59,277 nt of DNA, taken from positions 1 through 59,277 of the forward strand of contig CAJUGS010000018.1 of NCBI GenBank assembly GCA_910586305.1. The letters are read 5' to 3'. This DNA is from an uncultured Duncaniella sp. (lineage in GTDB: Bacteria; Bacteroidota; Bacteroidia; Bacteroidales; Muribaculaceae). The notes under the pieces are model-generated. The model did not search any database and was not told the origin of the DNA. It saw nothing but the letters and a program-made list of their open reading frames with translations. Below are positions 1 to 7,564 of the stretch, piece by piece (positions within the stretch are counted from its first letter, which is position 1; every line of letters begins with the position of its first letter). Position numbers and translations under genes: made by a program.

Positions 1-101
1 AGTGAACCGAATTTATTTAATTTTTAACCCCGTCCATTTTTAGTGGACAGTAGTGGAGTAACTTCACAAAACAATTAACTAAGAGTTTCGTAAGGTCGGC
101 T

Positions 102-599
102 GTGAATCAGGTTGGCCGCGATGGAGGTCGAGTAATCTCTAATCACATCTACAATGGAGAGAATTATGTTCCAGTCTCTGAAGTTTCAGGCAACGGCACT
201 TCTACATCTCCGCCAATCGCGTCAACCAACCAGTCTGGAGTACCGCAGGACGCTACCTCATCAACAAAGCACTTCACCACAGGCAAAATGGCATGGCTCA
301 CAATCCTTTCCATATTCTTGATGCCACTCGGTTCACTCTTCGTACTTCTCTATGGTGTGTTTATACTGGCTGACCGCTCTGACAAAATGATGTGGTATAC
401 TTCAGAACCTAACTATGTTAGAGATAGACGCTATAAGAATGGAGTCCGCTATGTTGGCAACATTTCCAAACAGCACACAGCAAAAGTTCTCGCATCTCCT
501 GAAGTGATGGAGGTAAAGAAACGTAATGCTACAATTTCTATGATTATCGGGACAGTGGGCATAGTAGTCTTCACGATCATCATGATATTCGCAAAGTAA
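102..599 (+). CDS. Small two-helix membrane protein, function unknown
   Basis: I do not recognise the family. The 165-residue reading has a polar, Ser/Thr/Pro-rich first 60 residues, a hydrophobic segment near residues 63-90 and a second one near residues 145-163 at the C-terminus, with a charged stretch between them (motif YVRDRRYKNGVRYVG). That predicts two membrane helices with a basic loop. The start is uncertain: it uses GTG at 102 because no in-frame ATG lies between the upstream stop at 51-53 and Met63. The frame is open back to base 54, so the gene could be 5'-truncated or start at another non-ATG codon. It is followed by a 177-base gap and the transporter gene. Confidence 0.55.
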   Translation: MNQVGRDGGRVISNHIYNGENYVPVSEVSGNGTSTSPPIASTNQSGVPQDATSSTKHFTTGKMAWLTILSIFLMPLGSLFVLLYGVFILADRSDKMMWYTSEPNYVRDRRYKNGVRYVGNISKQHTAKVLASPEVMEVKKRNATISMIIGTVGIVVFTIIMIFAK

Positions 600-669
600 T
601 CATCCTTAAAACATTTCCGTTTTATTGTCGGCACGGAATCCAATCCCGTTGGATAATCAATATTTTCAG

Positions 670-715
670 CCAACTACACGGATATACGACCATTTTTTCG
701 TAATTTTGTAGTTGG
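670..715 (+). promoter_or_regulatory. Promoter-like -7 box inside a 9-bp inverted repeat upstream of yhhQ
   Basis: CCAACTACA at 670-678 is the exact reverse complement of TGTAGTTGG at 707-715. The box TAATTTTG at 701-708 matches the Bacteroidetes -7 consensus TAnnTTTG and overlaps the right arm. No clear -33 TTG is present at the usual distance. The arms could be an operator covering the promoter or a hairpin. The next gene starts 61 bases further on. Confidence 0.5.
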
Positions 716-776
716 ATTTCTCTGTCTCGGCTGATGTGTGGCAGGGATGGGGAATGCGAATTAATTTCTGAATAAA

Positions 777-1472
777 ATGAAAGAAGCGAGAATATCATTG
801 ACTTTCATGTTGCTTGCAGTGACATTCTGTGTGTGCCTCATCGTGAGCAATCTGATGGAAATCAAGACTGTGGATCTTGGCCCGCTCACCATCACGGCTG
901 GTGTCGTGGTGTTTCCGTTGTCGTATATACTCAACGACTGTATTGTCGAGGTCTATGGTTTTGCCAAAGCGCGCCTTGTGATATGGCTTGGGTTTGGAAT
1001 GAATCTTCTGGTGTCTTTGTTGCTCCAGGTGGGGATTCTGCTTCCGGGTTCGCCGGCCTGGGAGGGCCAGGAGGCGATGGAGCTCGTGTTTGGTGCGGTG
1101 CCAAGGATATTCGCAGCCAGCTTCACGGCTTTCCTGTGTGGGTCGATGGTCAATGCCTACGTGATGTCACGAATGAAGTTGTCGTCATCGTCGTCCTCGT
1201 CCTCAAGCGGTTTTTCGGTCAGGGCCGTTGTCTCGTCGCTGTGGGGAGAGGGAGTCGACTCGATCATATTCTTTCCCATTGCTTTCGCGGGTGTTCTCTC
1301 GTGGTCGCAGATAGGCTCTCTGATTGTCACCCAGACATTCCTGAAGACTATGTATGAGATTATCATACTTCCGGTGACAATGCGTGTGGTGAAGCGTCTG
1401 CGCTCGATAGAAGGCGAGGAGGCTCCGTCAAAGCCTAAGTCTTATAAATGGTGGAAAATCAATGAAATCTGA
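777..1472 (+). CDS. yhhQ: Queuosine precursor transporter, YhhQ/VUT family
   Basis: Inner-membrane carrier for queuosine precursors (preQ0/preQ1) used for tRNA wobble modification. The 231 residues match the YhhQ/QueT pattern: N-terminal helix, then the conserved SNLMEIK stretch, PLSYILNDCIVEVYGF near residues 48-63, and EGVDSIIFFPIAF near residues 158-170. About six membrane helices are evident. Unusual feature: nine consecutive serines between helices (near residues 135-143), encoded by a TCG/TCA/TCC run at about 1182-1209, where relatives carry a short ordinary loop. The window also holds queD and queE at 16.7-17.6 kb, so both synthesis and salvage fit. The gene overlaps the next one by 11 bases, suggesting translational coupling. 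Confidence 0.9.
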   Translation: MKEARISLTFMLLAVTFCVCLIVSNLMEIKTVDLGPLTITAGVVVFPLSYILNDCIVEVYGFAKARLVIWLGFGMNLLVSLLLQVGILLPGSPAWEGQEAMELVFGAVPRIFAASFTAFLCGSMVNAYVMSRMKLSSSSSSSSSGFSVRAVVSSLWGEGVDSIIFFPIAFAGVLSWSQIGSLIVTQTFLKTMYEIIILPVTMRVVKRLRSIEGEEAPSKPKSYKWWKINEI

Positions 1473-2202
1473 AATTTACGAATATCCTTCGGGCATCGAG
1501 TGGGTGTGGCTTGACCTTGATGATACTCTGGTGGACTTCCGCACCAATTCCCGGGCAGCCCTCAGACTTCTCTATGAGCAGGAGGGGCTGGAATCCTACT
1601 ATCCTACTCCCGAGGAGTGGATAACGGCCTATGAGACTCACAACCACAGTCTTTGGGACCGATACAGCCGGGCGGAGATATCCCAGGATTTTCTCCGTGT
1701 CGACCGTTTTGCAACACCTCTTGCCCCAGGATTCACTGGTAGCCGGAAGTCGCTCGAAGAGTATAGCAGGTGGCTTGACCCGGTGTATCTTGATCTCCTG
1801 GCCGAACAGCGCACACTCGTGGATGGGGCGCTTGAGCTCCTCGGTCTCTTGCGCACACGCGGGTATAATATAGGTGTGCTTTCTAATGGGTTCACCGATG
1901 TTCAGAACCGCAAACTGCGTAATTGCGGATTGGCTGACAAAGTGGATCTGATGGTGTTGAGCGATGACATCGGTGTCAATAAGCCGGATGTCCGCCTTTT
2001 CAATCACGCCATGAATCGAAGCGGCCAGGATGTTGCCGGCAAACATATGATGGTGGGCGACAATGCCTCGACCGATATCCTTGGCGCGGTGCGTGCGGGA
2101 TGGCGTCCGATACATCTCGATATCTCCTCTGACACGCTCAAAATGGCCGGCGAGGTGCTCGTCACCCCCTCTTTGAGGTGTATTTTGAGTCTAAAGTGGT
2201 GA
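1462..2202 (+). CDS. HAD-family hydrolase, YjjG-like nucleotidase
   Basis: A 246-residue haloacid dehalogenase superfamily phosphatase. The four HAD motifs are visible: DLDDTLVDF (residues about 18-26, nucleophile and acid Asp), SNG (motif II), NKPD (motif III Lys) and GDNASTD (motif IV, Mg binding). The helical cap between motif I and II and the overall length match YjjG, the house-cleaning 5'-nucleotidase acting on non-canonical pyrimidine nucleotides. The substrate is inferred from family only. Its start codon lies inside the yhhQ gene (11-base overlap), so the two are probably co-translated. No terminator is obvious before the HU promoter that follows. Confidence 0.85.
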   Translation: MKSEIYEYPSGIEWVWLDLDDTLVDFRTNSRAALRLLYEQEGLESYYPTPEEWITAYETHNHSLWDRYSRAEISQDFLRVDRFATPLAPGFTGSRKSLEEYSRWLDPVYLDLLAEQRTLVDGALELLGLLRTRGYNIGVLSNGFTDVQNRKLRNCGLADKVDLMVLSDDIGVNKPDVRLFNHAMNRSGQDVAGKHMMVGDNASTDILGAVRAGWRPIHLDISSDTLKMAGEVLVTPSLRCILSLKW

Positions 2203-2240
2203 GAAAGTGAATTTTATCTTAAAATTTCCGTTAAATCTCA

Positions 2241-2270
2241 TTGCCAATTCAAAAAAAGTTACGATATTTG
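2241..2270 (+). promoter_or_regulatory. Promoter of the HU gene
   Basis: TTG at 2241-2243 and GATATTTG at 2263-2270 are 19 bases apart, close to the Bacteroidetes TTG/TAnnTTTG pattern (first two bases of the -7 box deviate). Transcription would start near 2277, leaving a leader of about 73 bases. Confidence 0.55.
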
Positions 2271-2283
2271 CACCTGCAAAATG

Positions 2284-2306
2284 AGAGACCACCTTCGGAG
2301 GGTCTC
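2284..2306 (+). promoter_or_regulatory. Hairpin in the HU leader
   Basis: GAGAC at 2284-2288 pairs with GTCTC at 2302-2306, and CCT (2291-2293) with AGG (2298-2300) around a TCGG loop, with a CA bulge. It lies a few bases after the inferred transcription start, so it would sit near the 5' end of the message, where it could stabilise the transcript. Role inferred. Confidence 0.45.
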
Positions 2307-2349
2307 AAATTTGAAGATATTAACCAATTATAAATTATTTGCCAGCACA

Positions 2350-2631
2350 ATGACAAAAGCAGACATCGTCAACGAGATTTCCAAGTCAACCGGCATCGAA
2401 AAGGCCAACGTCCTCGAGACAATCGAGAAGTTCATGGAGACCGTTAAGGATTCCCTCGCACATGGAGAGAATGTCTACCTCCGCGGATTTGGCAGCTTCA
2501 TTATCAAGGTTCGTTCTGAGAAGACTGCCCGCAACATCTCGAAAAACACCACAATCATCATTCCTGAGCACCGCATCCCCGCATTCAAGCCTGCCAAGGT
2601 GTTTATGGAAGAGGTGAAGAGCGCCGAGTAA
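2350..2631 (+). CDS. HU/IHF-family DNA-binding protein
   Basis: Nucleoid protein of 93 residues. It shows the N-terminal helical dimerisation part (MTKADIVNEIS, then a helix to about residue 40), the conserved GENVYLRGFGSF strand, and the beta-arm with the RNISKNTTIIIPEHRIPAFKPAK stretch split over residues 55-85, including the invariant Pro of the arm region. The start at 2350 is chosen because it gives the canonical HU N-terminus; the reading frame extends 69 bases upstream but those codons lie in the promoter leader. The next genes are the 29-aa basic protein and ribonuclease G, an order common in Bacteroidales. It is probably a dimeric HU with structural and regulatory roles. Confidence 0.93.
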   Translation: MTKADIVNEISKSTGIEKANVLETIEKFMETVKDSLAHGENVYLRGFGSFIIKVRSEKTARNISKNTTIIIPEHRIPAFKPAKVFMEEVKSAE

Positions 2632-2711
2632 TATCATTTGCCGGCCGTAACCTCCCCCCTCGCAGATACAATATAGATATAATATATACATAACTAATCA
2701 CCTACATCACC

Positions 2712-2801
2712 ATGCCCAGCGGAAAAAAACGTAAAGGCCACAAGATGGCAACACACAAGCGTAAAAAACGCCTTCGCAAGAACCGTCACAAGAAGAAATA
2801 A
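2712..2801 (+). CDS. 29-aa very basic ribosome-associated protein (AURKAIP1/COX24-type)
   Basis: A tiny gene. The product begins MPSGKKRKGHKM and ends RLRKNRHKKK; almost half of its residues are Lys or Arg. This matches the short Bacteroidetes proteins annotated as AURKAIP1/COX24 domain proteins, whose domain is the C-terminal part of mitochondrial ribosomal protein mS38 and is related to the small bS22-type subunit proteins. A role in the small ribosomal subunit is therefore likely but inferred. It lies 80 bases after HU, on the same transcript, and is followed by a terminator-like structure before rng. Confidence 0.8.
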   Translation: MPSGKKRKGHKMATHKRKKRLRKNRHKKK

Positions 2802-2829
2802 TTGAGACCCCGTCAAAGGCTTGTACGCT

Positions 2830-2877
2830 ATGAAATCGAGAACAAACTCGGCCGGGCGCGGGAGAGTCACTCCCTGA
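2830..2877 (+). CDS. Possible 15-codon leader peptide before rng
   Basis: An ATG at 2830 opens a short frame (MKSRTNSAGRGRVTP) that stops at 2875-2877. It runs across the 5' half of the hairpin at 2840-2898, so ribosomes on it would affect terminator folding. The arrangement resembles an attenuator, but a short open frame can occur by chance and there is no independent sign of translation. Confidence 0.25.
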   Translation: MKSRTNSAGRGRVTP

Positions 2878-2906
2878 GGTTCCGGCAGATGTTTGTTCTT
2901 TTTTTT
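2840..2906 (+). terminator. Intrinsic terminator or attenuator between the HU unit and rng
   Basis: GAACAAAC at 2840-2847 pairs with GTTTGTTC at 2891-2898, with inner pairings CCGG/CCGG and GGGAG/CTCCC, and is followed directly by eight T residues at 2899-2906. This is a textbook Rho-independent terminator 20 bases before the rng start. I see no TAnnTTTG box between it and rng, so rng may be expressed by read-through. Confidence 0.7.
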
Positions 2907-2926
2907 GAATAATTATAGATCCAACA

Positions 2927-4549
2927 ATGAAAAGTGAACTGATTGTCGACGTCCAGCCTTCCGAAGTGTCTATAGCGCTTTTGGAGGATTCGCGCCTTGT
3001 CTCTTTGCAGAAGGAGGCGCGTAACATTGCATACGCGGTCGGCGACATCTACCTGGCAAAGGTAAAGAAACTTATGCCGGGTCTCAACGCCGCCTTCGTC
3101 AACGTGGGTTATGAGAAAGACGCTTTTCTTCACTATCTGGATCTTGGTTCACAATTTTCTACCTATGCTTCGTTTCTGAAGAGCGTGCTCGTCGACCATA
3201 AGGCCGACGCATCTGTCTCAAAGATGAAGCGAATGCCCGACATCGACAAGCACGGTTCGATCACCGGCGTGCTACAGGCAGGGCAGGAACTGCTCGTGCA
3301 GATTGTCAAGGAGCCAATTTCGTCTAAAGGACCGCGTCTCACAACCGAGATCACCTTCACCGGACGATATATGGTGCTTATCCCGTTTGGCGACAAAATA
3401 TCTGTGTCCCAGAAGATCAAGACCACTGAGGAGAAGCTCCGTCTGCGCCAGCTCATAGACAGCATCAGGCCCAAGAATTTCGGCGTGATTATTCGCACGT
3501 CGGCCGAGGGCAAGAGCGTCAGAGAGCTTCATCACGAGCTTAAGACACTGCTGCACTGCTGGGAGGACACTGTCGAGAAGGCACGAAAAGCCACAGCACC
3601 CTCTCTGATATTTGAGGAAGAGAGCCGCATAGTCGGGATGCTAAGGGACGTATTCTCTCCCACTTTCGAGAGCATCCATGTCAACGACAAGGAAATCTTC
3701 GGACAGATTGAGAAGTATGTGGCATTGATTGCTCCGGAGAGCAAGGATATTGTCAAACTTTATGACAGTGACATCCCTATTTTTGACCATTTCAGCATCA
3801 CGCGACAGATAAAGTCGTCGTTTGGAAAGACTGTCTCGTTCAGGTCAGGAGCCTATATAATCATTGAACACACCGAGGCGCTCCATGTCATAGATGTCAA
3901 TTCAGGCAATCGTTCCAAGGCGGCGCCCGACCAGGAAAGCAATGCTCTTGAGGTGAACCTCAGGGCGGCCGACGAGATAGCACGCCAGTTGCGTCTGCGC
4001 GATATGGGCGGTATCATAGTCATAGACTATATAGATATGAACAAGGCCGAACACCGTCAGAAGCTCTATGAGCACATGAAGGAGGTGATGGCCAACGATA
4101 GAGCCCGTCACAATATATTGCCACTTAGCAAGTTCGGGCTTATGCAGATCACCCGTCAGCGCGTGCGTCCGGCTCTTGACATAGTCACTACGGAAGAGTG
4201 CCCATCGTGTCATGGAAAGGGCGAGATACCGCCGTCGCTGTTATTTACGGATACCCTCCACGAGAAACTTGCCTATCTGGTCAATACGCTTAAAGTCAAG
4301 AACTTCATTCTCTATGTCCATCCCTATGTGGCCGCATATCTCAAGAAAGGCTTCCCGTCGCTCTACAGGAGCTGGCAGTGGGAATTCGGATTTAATTTCC
4401 GCATAAAGCCCGACGAATCACTGGCTTATCTGCAATACAGAGTGCTTGATTCCGACCGCAATGAGATAGATCTCAAGGAAGAGAAGGACATAGCCTCATC
4501 GGCTTCAAAACAAAATACAAGAACCAAGAATATCGGAAAGGAAGAATAG
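2927..4549 (+). CDS. rng: Ribonuclease G/E family endoribonuclease
   Basis: Single-strand endoribonuclease for rRNA maturation and mRNA decay. The 540 residues contain the split S1 domain (YAVGDIYLAKVKKLMPGL, then AAFVNVG, near residues 36-70) interrupted by a poorly conserved insertion, the RNase E/G core with the catalytic Asp in VIDVNSGN (near residue 325) and IVIDYIDM (near residue 365), and the CPSCHGKG Zn-link (near residues 425-432). The long C-terminal degradosome scaffold of RNase E is absent, so this is the RNase G form. It begins 20 bases after a strong terminator-like hairpin, which hints at attenuation or feedback control of its own message. Confidence 0.95.
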   Translation: MKSELIVDVQPSEVSIALLEDSRLVSLQKEARNIAYAVGDIYLAKVKKLMPGLNAAFVNVGYEKDAFLHYLDLGSQFSTYASFLKSVLVDHKADASVSKMKRMPDIDKHGSITGVLQAGQELLVQIVKEPISSKGPRLTTEITFTGRYMVLIPFGDKISVSQKIKTTEEKLRLRQLIDSIRPKNFGVIIRTSAEGKSVRELHHELKTLLHCWEDTVEKARKATAPSLIFEEESRIVGMLRDVFSPTFESIHVNDKEIFGQIEKYVALIAPESKDIVKLYDSDIPIFDHFSITRQIKSSFGKTVSFRSGAYIIIEHTEALHVIDVNSGNRSKAAPDQESNALEVNLRAADEIARQLRLRDMGGIIVIDYIDMNKAEHRQKLYEHMKEVMANDRARHNILPLSKFGLMQITRQRVRPALDIVTTEECPSCHGKGEIPPSLLFTDTLHEKLAYLVNTLKVKNFILYVHPYVAAYLKKGFPSLYRSWQWEFGFNFRIKPDESLAYLQYRVLDSDRNEIDLKEEKDIASSASKQNTRTKNIGKEE

Positions 4550-4591
4550 ACTCCATAGTCTTGTGACTCACTTAAAAAGACCGATACAAAA

Positions 4592-4642
4592 AACAGGAAC
4601 CGCCGTCCGAAGCTATGCGAATGCCCGGGCGGCGGCCTCTGT
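4592..4642. terminator. Bidirectional terminator between rng and the DUF4435 gene
   Basis: The convergent gap holds an imperfect inverted repeat: AACAG...CCGCCGTCCG at about 4593-4609 pairs with CGGGCGGCGG...CTGTT at about 4625-4642, preceded by an A-run. It suits termination of both converging genes. Confidence 0.6.
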
Positions 4643-4659
4643 TATATGATTTTGAATCG

Positions 4660-6216
4660 CTATCGGAATACTTCTCTCACGGCCTTTCGTAGTTCAGCCG
4701 CTCCTTCAAGGTCACGGCGCAGTATGTCAAGGACGGCGCGTATCATTGAGTCCTTATCGTCTTTTTTCAGACCGCAAAGACGTGCCACATGGCTCTCCGA
4801 TATCATTGTCTTGCGGTTGTAGACCTTGAGTACCGAGGCGTAGTCCTCGTCGCGCACATATCTTCGGAATTCGCGGCAAAGTTCCTCGTATATGCCGCGT
4901 GGATTTATCTCACGTGTGAGGTCTGAGATATGGTTTTCAAGTTGGGTTATATTGGTGAAACGTCCGTCTATACGGTGCTCCACTCCGCGTTTCACCCTGT
5001 GGCGGGTGTGTTGCAGAGCCTGCTGGCGCAATTCTCCCTCAAAGAGTTTCATGACAGTGCGTTTCACTTTCGCGAATGCTTCATCCGGATTGCGGTTGTT
5101 CACTCTTGCCACGGTCCGTATCACGTCCTCCACCATGAAAATGTTCTCAACCTCGGCAACTTCAGGCACGAGTATCTGTTTCTTGCGCAGATATCCCACC
5201 TCGCCTTCATCTCTTCGGTCGCGGTCGACGATGCCTGACGCATTGAGGTTGTGAAGTGCTTTCAGGCTGTTGAAGGTGCGTGTCGATTCGATTACGCGGT
5301 CACATCCGCCAAGCGATTTCACAGTGTAGTCGTTGAATATCAGAGGATACAGACGGCCGTCTATAGAGTTTTTGCCGTCACCTTCTATGAAGAGCACCGG
5401 CTTGCGTTCGCCAAGTATGGCGAGGTATATCTCGTCGTCGAGTACGTCGGGCGACGTGATGAATTCATAGTCCCATTCTCCGCGCTGCAGATCACAGTTT
5501 TTCACCCATAGCATCACCCCTTCGCTGCGCGATGAAGCAAATTGCAGGTCGTGTGTGATGTAGATGAATGTGCAGTCTCTTCGCCAGCGCTCGATGCGTT
5601 CCCAGAGTGCTTTGTTTGTAGTCGGATGCAGGAAGCGGGTGGGGGAGTCGACTATTATCACCGAGTCTGTCGGGGCCAGTGCGGCGGCCCCGAGGTAGTA
5701 CATCACGGCTTTTTCTCCGTCCGACAGTTTGGTGGCTCCGTAGGAATCCGGGGCATCATCTCGGCTGAATATCATCTTGCCGCTTTCAATGAGCACGTGA
5801 TTGTCGGGAAACAAGTGCTTCCAATGCCCCATTACGCGTTCGAGGCGCGTGGTTCTCGGCTTCTTTTCTTTTGGATCGAACTTATCGGCAAGAAGTGACA
5901 GCATCTCTTCGTTGAGCAGTATGCCTATGAGTCGATCGAATTCTCCGCGAAGGTCAGCTCGTAGCAGGCTGCCCTCCGATATGATATTGTGATACGTGTG
6001 ATCTATCGACCCGGGTGTGGGGTCTTCGTTGTCCTTTACATACAGAGCTTTCAGTGCTGAGAGACGCATGGCGTTTTTACCAAGGTCTGCCGCCAGCCTG
6101 TTGGCGAATCGAGTCTTTCCGGAACCGTTGGCCCCGATTACAACTATGTGCCGTGCGGAACTGATGTCTATTTCGGGCGATGTGCCGCCTGTGCGTGGTG
6201 GAAGAGTGATGTTCAT
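4660..6216 (-). CDS. AAA ATPase with C-terminal DUF4435 (OLD-like, Toprim-type) domain
   Basis: A 518-residue two-domain protein. The N-terminal ABC/SMC-type ATPase has the P-loop GANGSGKT (residues 28-35), a signature-like SDGEKA (165-170), a Walker B ending in VIIVD190 and a switch His in THD (221-223). The C-terminal half from about residue 272 is DUF4435, whose conserved acidic residues appear in FIEGDGKNSID (Glu278, Asp280) and GIVDRDRRDEG (Asp331, Asp333), resembling a Toprim metal centre. Related OLD-family nucleases act in phage defence or repair; that role here is inferred. Oddity: the residue after the Walker B Asp is Ser191 where most ABC-type ATPases have catalytic Glu. It lies 29 bases downstream of the PAP2 gene, probably in one operon. 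Confidence 0.82.
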   Translation of the reverse strand: MNITLPPRTGGTSPEIDISSARHIVVIGANGSGKTRFANRLAADLGKNAMRLSALKALYVKDNEDPTPGSIDHTYHNIISEGSLLRADLRGEFDRLIGILLNEEMLSLLADKFDPKEKKPRTTRLERVMGHWKHLFPDNHVLIESGKMIFSRDDAPDSYGATKLSDGEKAVMYYLGAAALAPTDSVIIVDSPTRFLHPTTNKALWERIERWRRDCTFIYITHDLQFASSRSEGVMLWVKNCDLQRGEWDYEFITSPDVLDDEIYLAILGERKPVLFIEGDGKNSIDGRLYPLIFNDYTVKSLGGCDRVIESTRTFNSLKALHNLNASGIVDRDRRDEGEVGYLRKKQILVPEVAEVENIFMVEDVIRTVARVNNRNPDEAFAKVKRTVMKLFEGELRQQALQHTRHRVKRGVEHRIDGRFTNITQLENHISDLTREINPRGIYEELCREFRRYVRDEDYASVLKVYNRKTMISESHVARLCGLKKDDKDSMIRAVLDILRRDLEGAAELRKAVREVFR

Positions 6217-6245
6217 GGCTGATAGTGGTGGATTGGGTAGTTGCC

Positions 6246-7487
6246 TCAGAATTCGTAGCGGGAAGCTATGCTGAATAGAAGTGCCGAGGATATTCCTGAG
6301 GCTGAGGCTGCTACAGGTATGTGGAATGATTGTGACGGGGAGAGGCTGAATTTATAGCGCGCTATCTCATATCCGACTGAAGCACGGGCCGAGAAATGCG
6401 GGCTCAGGCGTAGAACACACCCTGCGGCAATGCGCCCGAATGGTGTGCCACACCGACTTTTCACTGCATCATCGAGAACGTTCAGAGGGAAGTTGTAGCG
6501 GTATCCGGCCCCGGCCTCTGCATTTATGCTGACACGCTGGCTGAGGGTGCAATAATAGTAGGGAAGGACTGCAAGGCCGAGAGAAGAAAGCGATTTCACA
6601 TATGTGCGGTCGTGGTTGACATCCACATTGACAGGCATCGACAGCAGCCCTAGCTCTACGGCAAGTCCCCAGTGGTCTCCGGCTCCCCATGCGCCTCTCA
6701 TGGAGGCCGACAGGGCCGGCATACGTTCTATCTCCATCCCGCCGGCATATATCTTGCCAAGCGGAAGAGAGAGTCCGCAATCAATGGATAGGTAAGAGAA
6801 ATTATTGTTGGGACGCAGGTCTTCGCCTTTGATTTCGAGCTGACGATTGCCGAATATAAGGTCGCCGAGAAGATATCCTATTTCTGTCGCAAGTATTCCT
6901 ATCCCGGCTCCGGCTACTACGTCGGTGGGGTAGTGGTGCTTGTCTATCACCCTCTCGATGGCTATTCCTGTGGCCAATGTATAGGCACCCATGGGATACC
7001 AGGCTGATTTGTGTGTCAGTTCGCGTGCCACCATCGTAGCCCCCATGAAGGCTATTGCTGTATGGCCCGACGGGAACGAACGTTTGTCGGTGCCGTCCGG
7101 TCGGATTGATTCGACGCTTCTTTTCAGACCTTCCGCTGTCACGGCGGTGAGGGCTAAGCCAAGTCCCTGTGAAACCGCCATGCGTCCCCACCCCGAACGA
7201 GTGTCGGTTCCGGCGGCTTTCATTATCCATGGAAGCGCGATGGGGAGGTATTGGGCTATATCCGCGCCTCTGTCCGGGCCTTCATATCCTTTCATTACAT
7301 AGGCCTGGCGTGGATAGCCCCATCTCATTGCGGCCGCGCTGCCTGTCATCACGCCGCCTGCCACTATACCGGGCCATATCTGAGCACATACGCTGTCTGC
7401 CGTCGCCGCCGTGTTTCTCGGAACGGTGGCGTGGCCACGGAGCATGACTCCGAATATCGTGAGGAATATGGCTAAGCGGAGTTTCAT
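6246..7487 (-). CDS. PAP2-family phosphatase with C-terminal beta-barrel-like domain
   Basis: The 413-residue protein starts with a signal peptide (MKLRLAIFLTIFGVMLRGHA). Residues about 25-215 form a PAP2 phosphatase with its three motifs: KRSVESIRPDG, SFPSGHT and HHYPTDVVAG, which hold the Lys/Arg, Ser-Gly-His and Arg/His-Asp catalytic sets. Such enzymes remove phosphate from lipids such as undecaprenyl diphosphate, lipid A or phosphatidylglycerol phosphate. From about residue 230 to the final SRYEF the sequence is a run of alternating amphipathic strands ending in aromatic Phe, typical of an outer-membrane beta-barrel. A fusion of a helical membrane enzyme to a barrel is unusual topologically. 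It is upstream of and co-directional with the DUF4435 gene. Confidence 0.82.
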   Translation of the reverse strand: MKLRLAIFLTIFGVMLRGHATVPRNTAATADSVCAQIWPGIVAGGVMTGSAAAMRWGYPRQAYVMKGYEGPDRGADIAQYLPIALPWIMKAAGTDTRSGWGRMAVSQGLGLALTAVTAEGLKRSVESIRPDGTDKRSFPSGHTAIAFMGATMVARELTHKSAWYPMGAYTLATGIAIERVIDKHHYPTDVVAGAGIGILATEIGYLLGDLIFGNRQLEIKGEDLRPNNNFSYLSIDCGLSLPLGKIYAGGMEIERMPALSASMRGAWGAGDHWGLAVELGLLSMPVNVDVNHDRTYVKSLSSLGLAVLPYYYCTLSQRVSINAEAGAGYRYNFPLNVLDDAVKSRCGTPFGRIAAGCVLRLSPHFSARASVGYEIARYKFSLSPSQSFHIPVAASASGISSALLFSIASRYEF

Positions 7488-7564
7488 CTTCTATATAACG
7501 TGTGAAACCTCCGGATTGTTATTGACACCCTGTGATTGTGTGCTGCGGGGCCGGATGCAGGCGT

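Noticed and set aside
33..60. Short direct repeat TAGTGGA at the left edge
   Set aside because: Two 7-base copies 10 bases apart in a short stretch are too weak to interpret.
660..720. preQ1 riboswitch before the queuosine transporter
   Set aside because: The dyad and -7 box lie here, but there is no preQ1-I or preQ1-II core pattern (short stem plus A-rich tail or conserved pseudoknot) between the promoter and the start codon.
2281..2349. In-frame upstream ATG for the HU gene
   Set aside because: The codons fall in the leader hairpin and the product would not have the HU N-terminus; the ATG at 2350 does.
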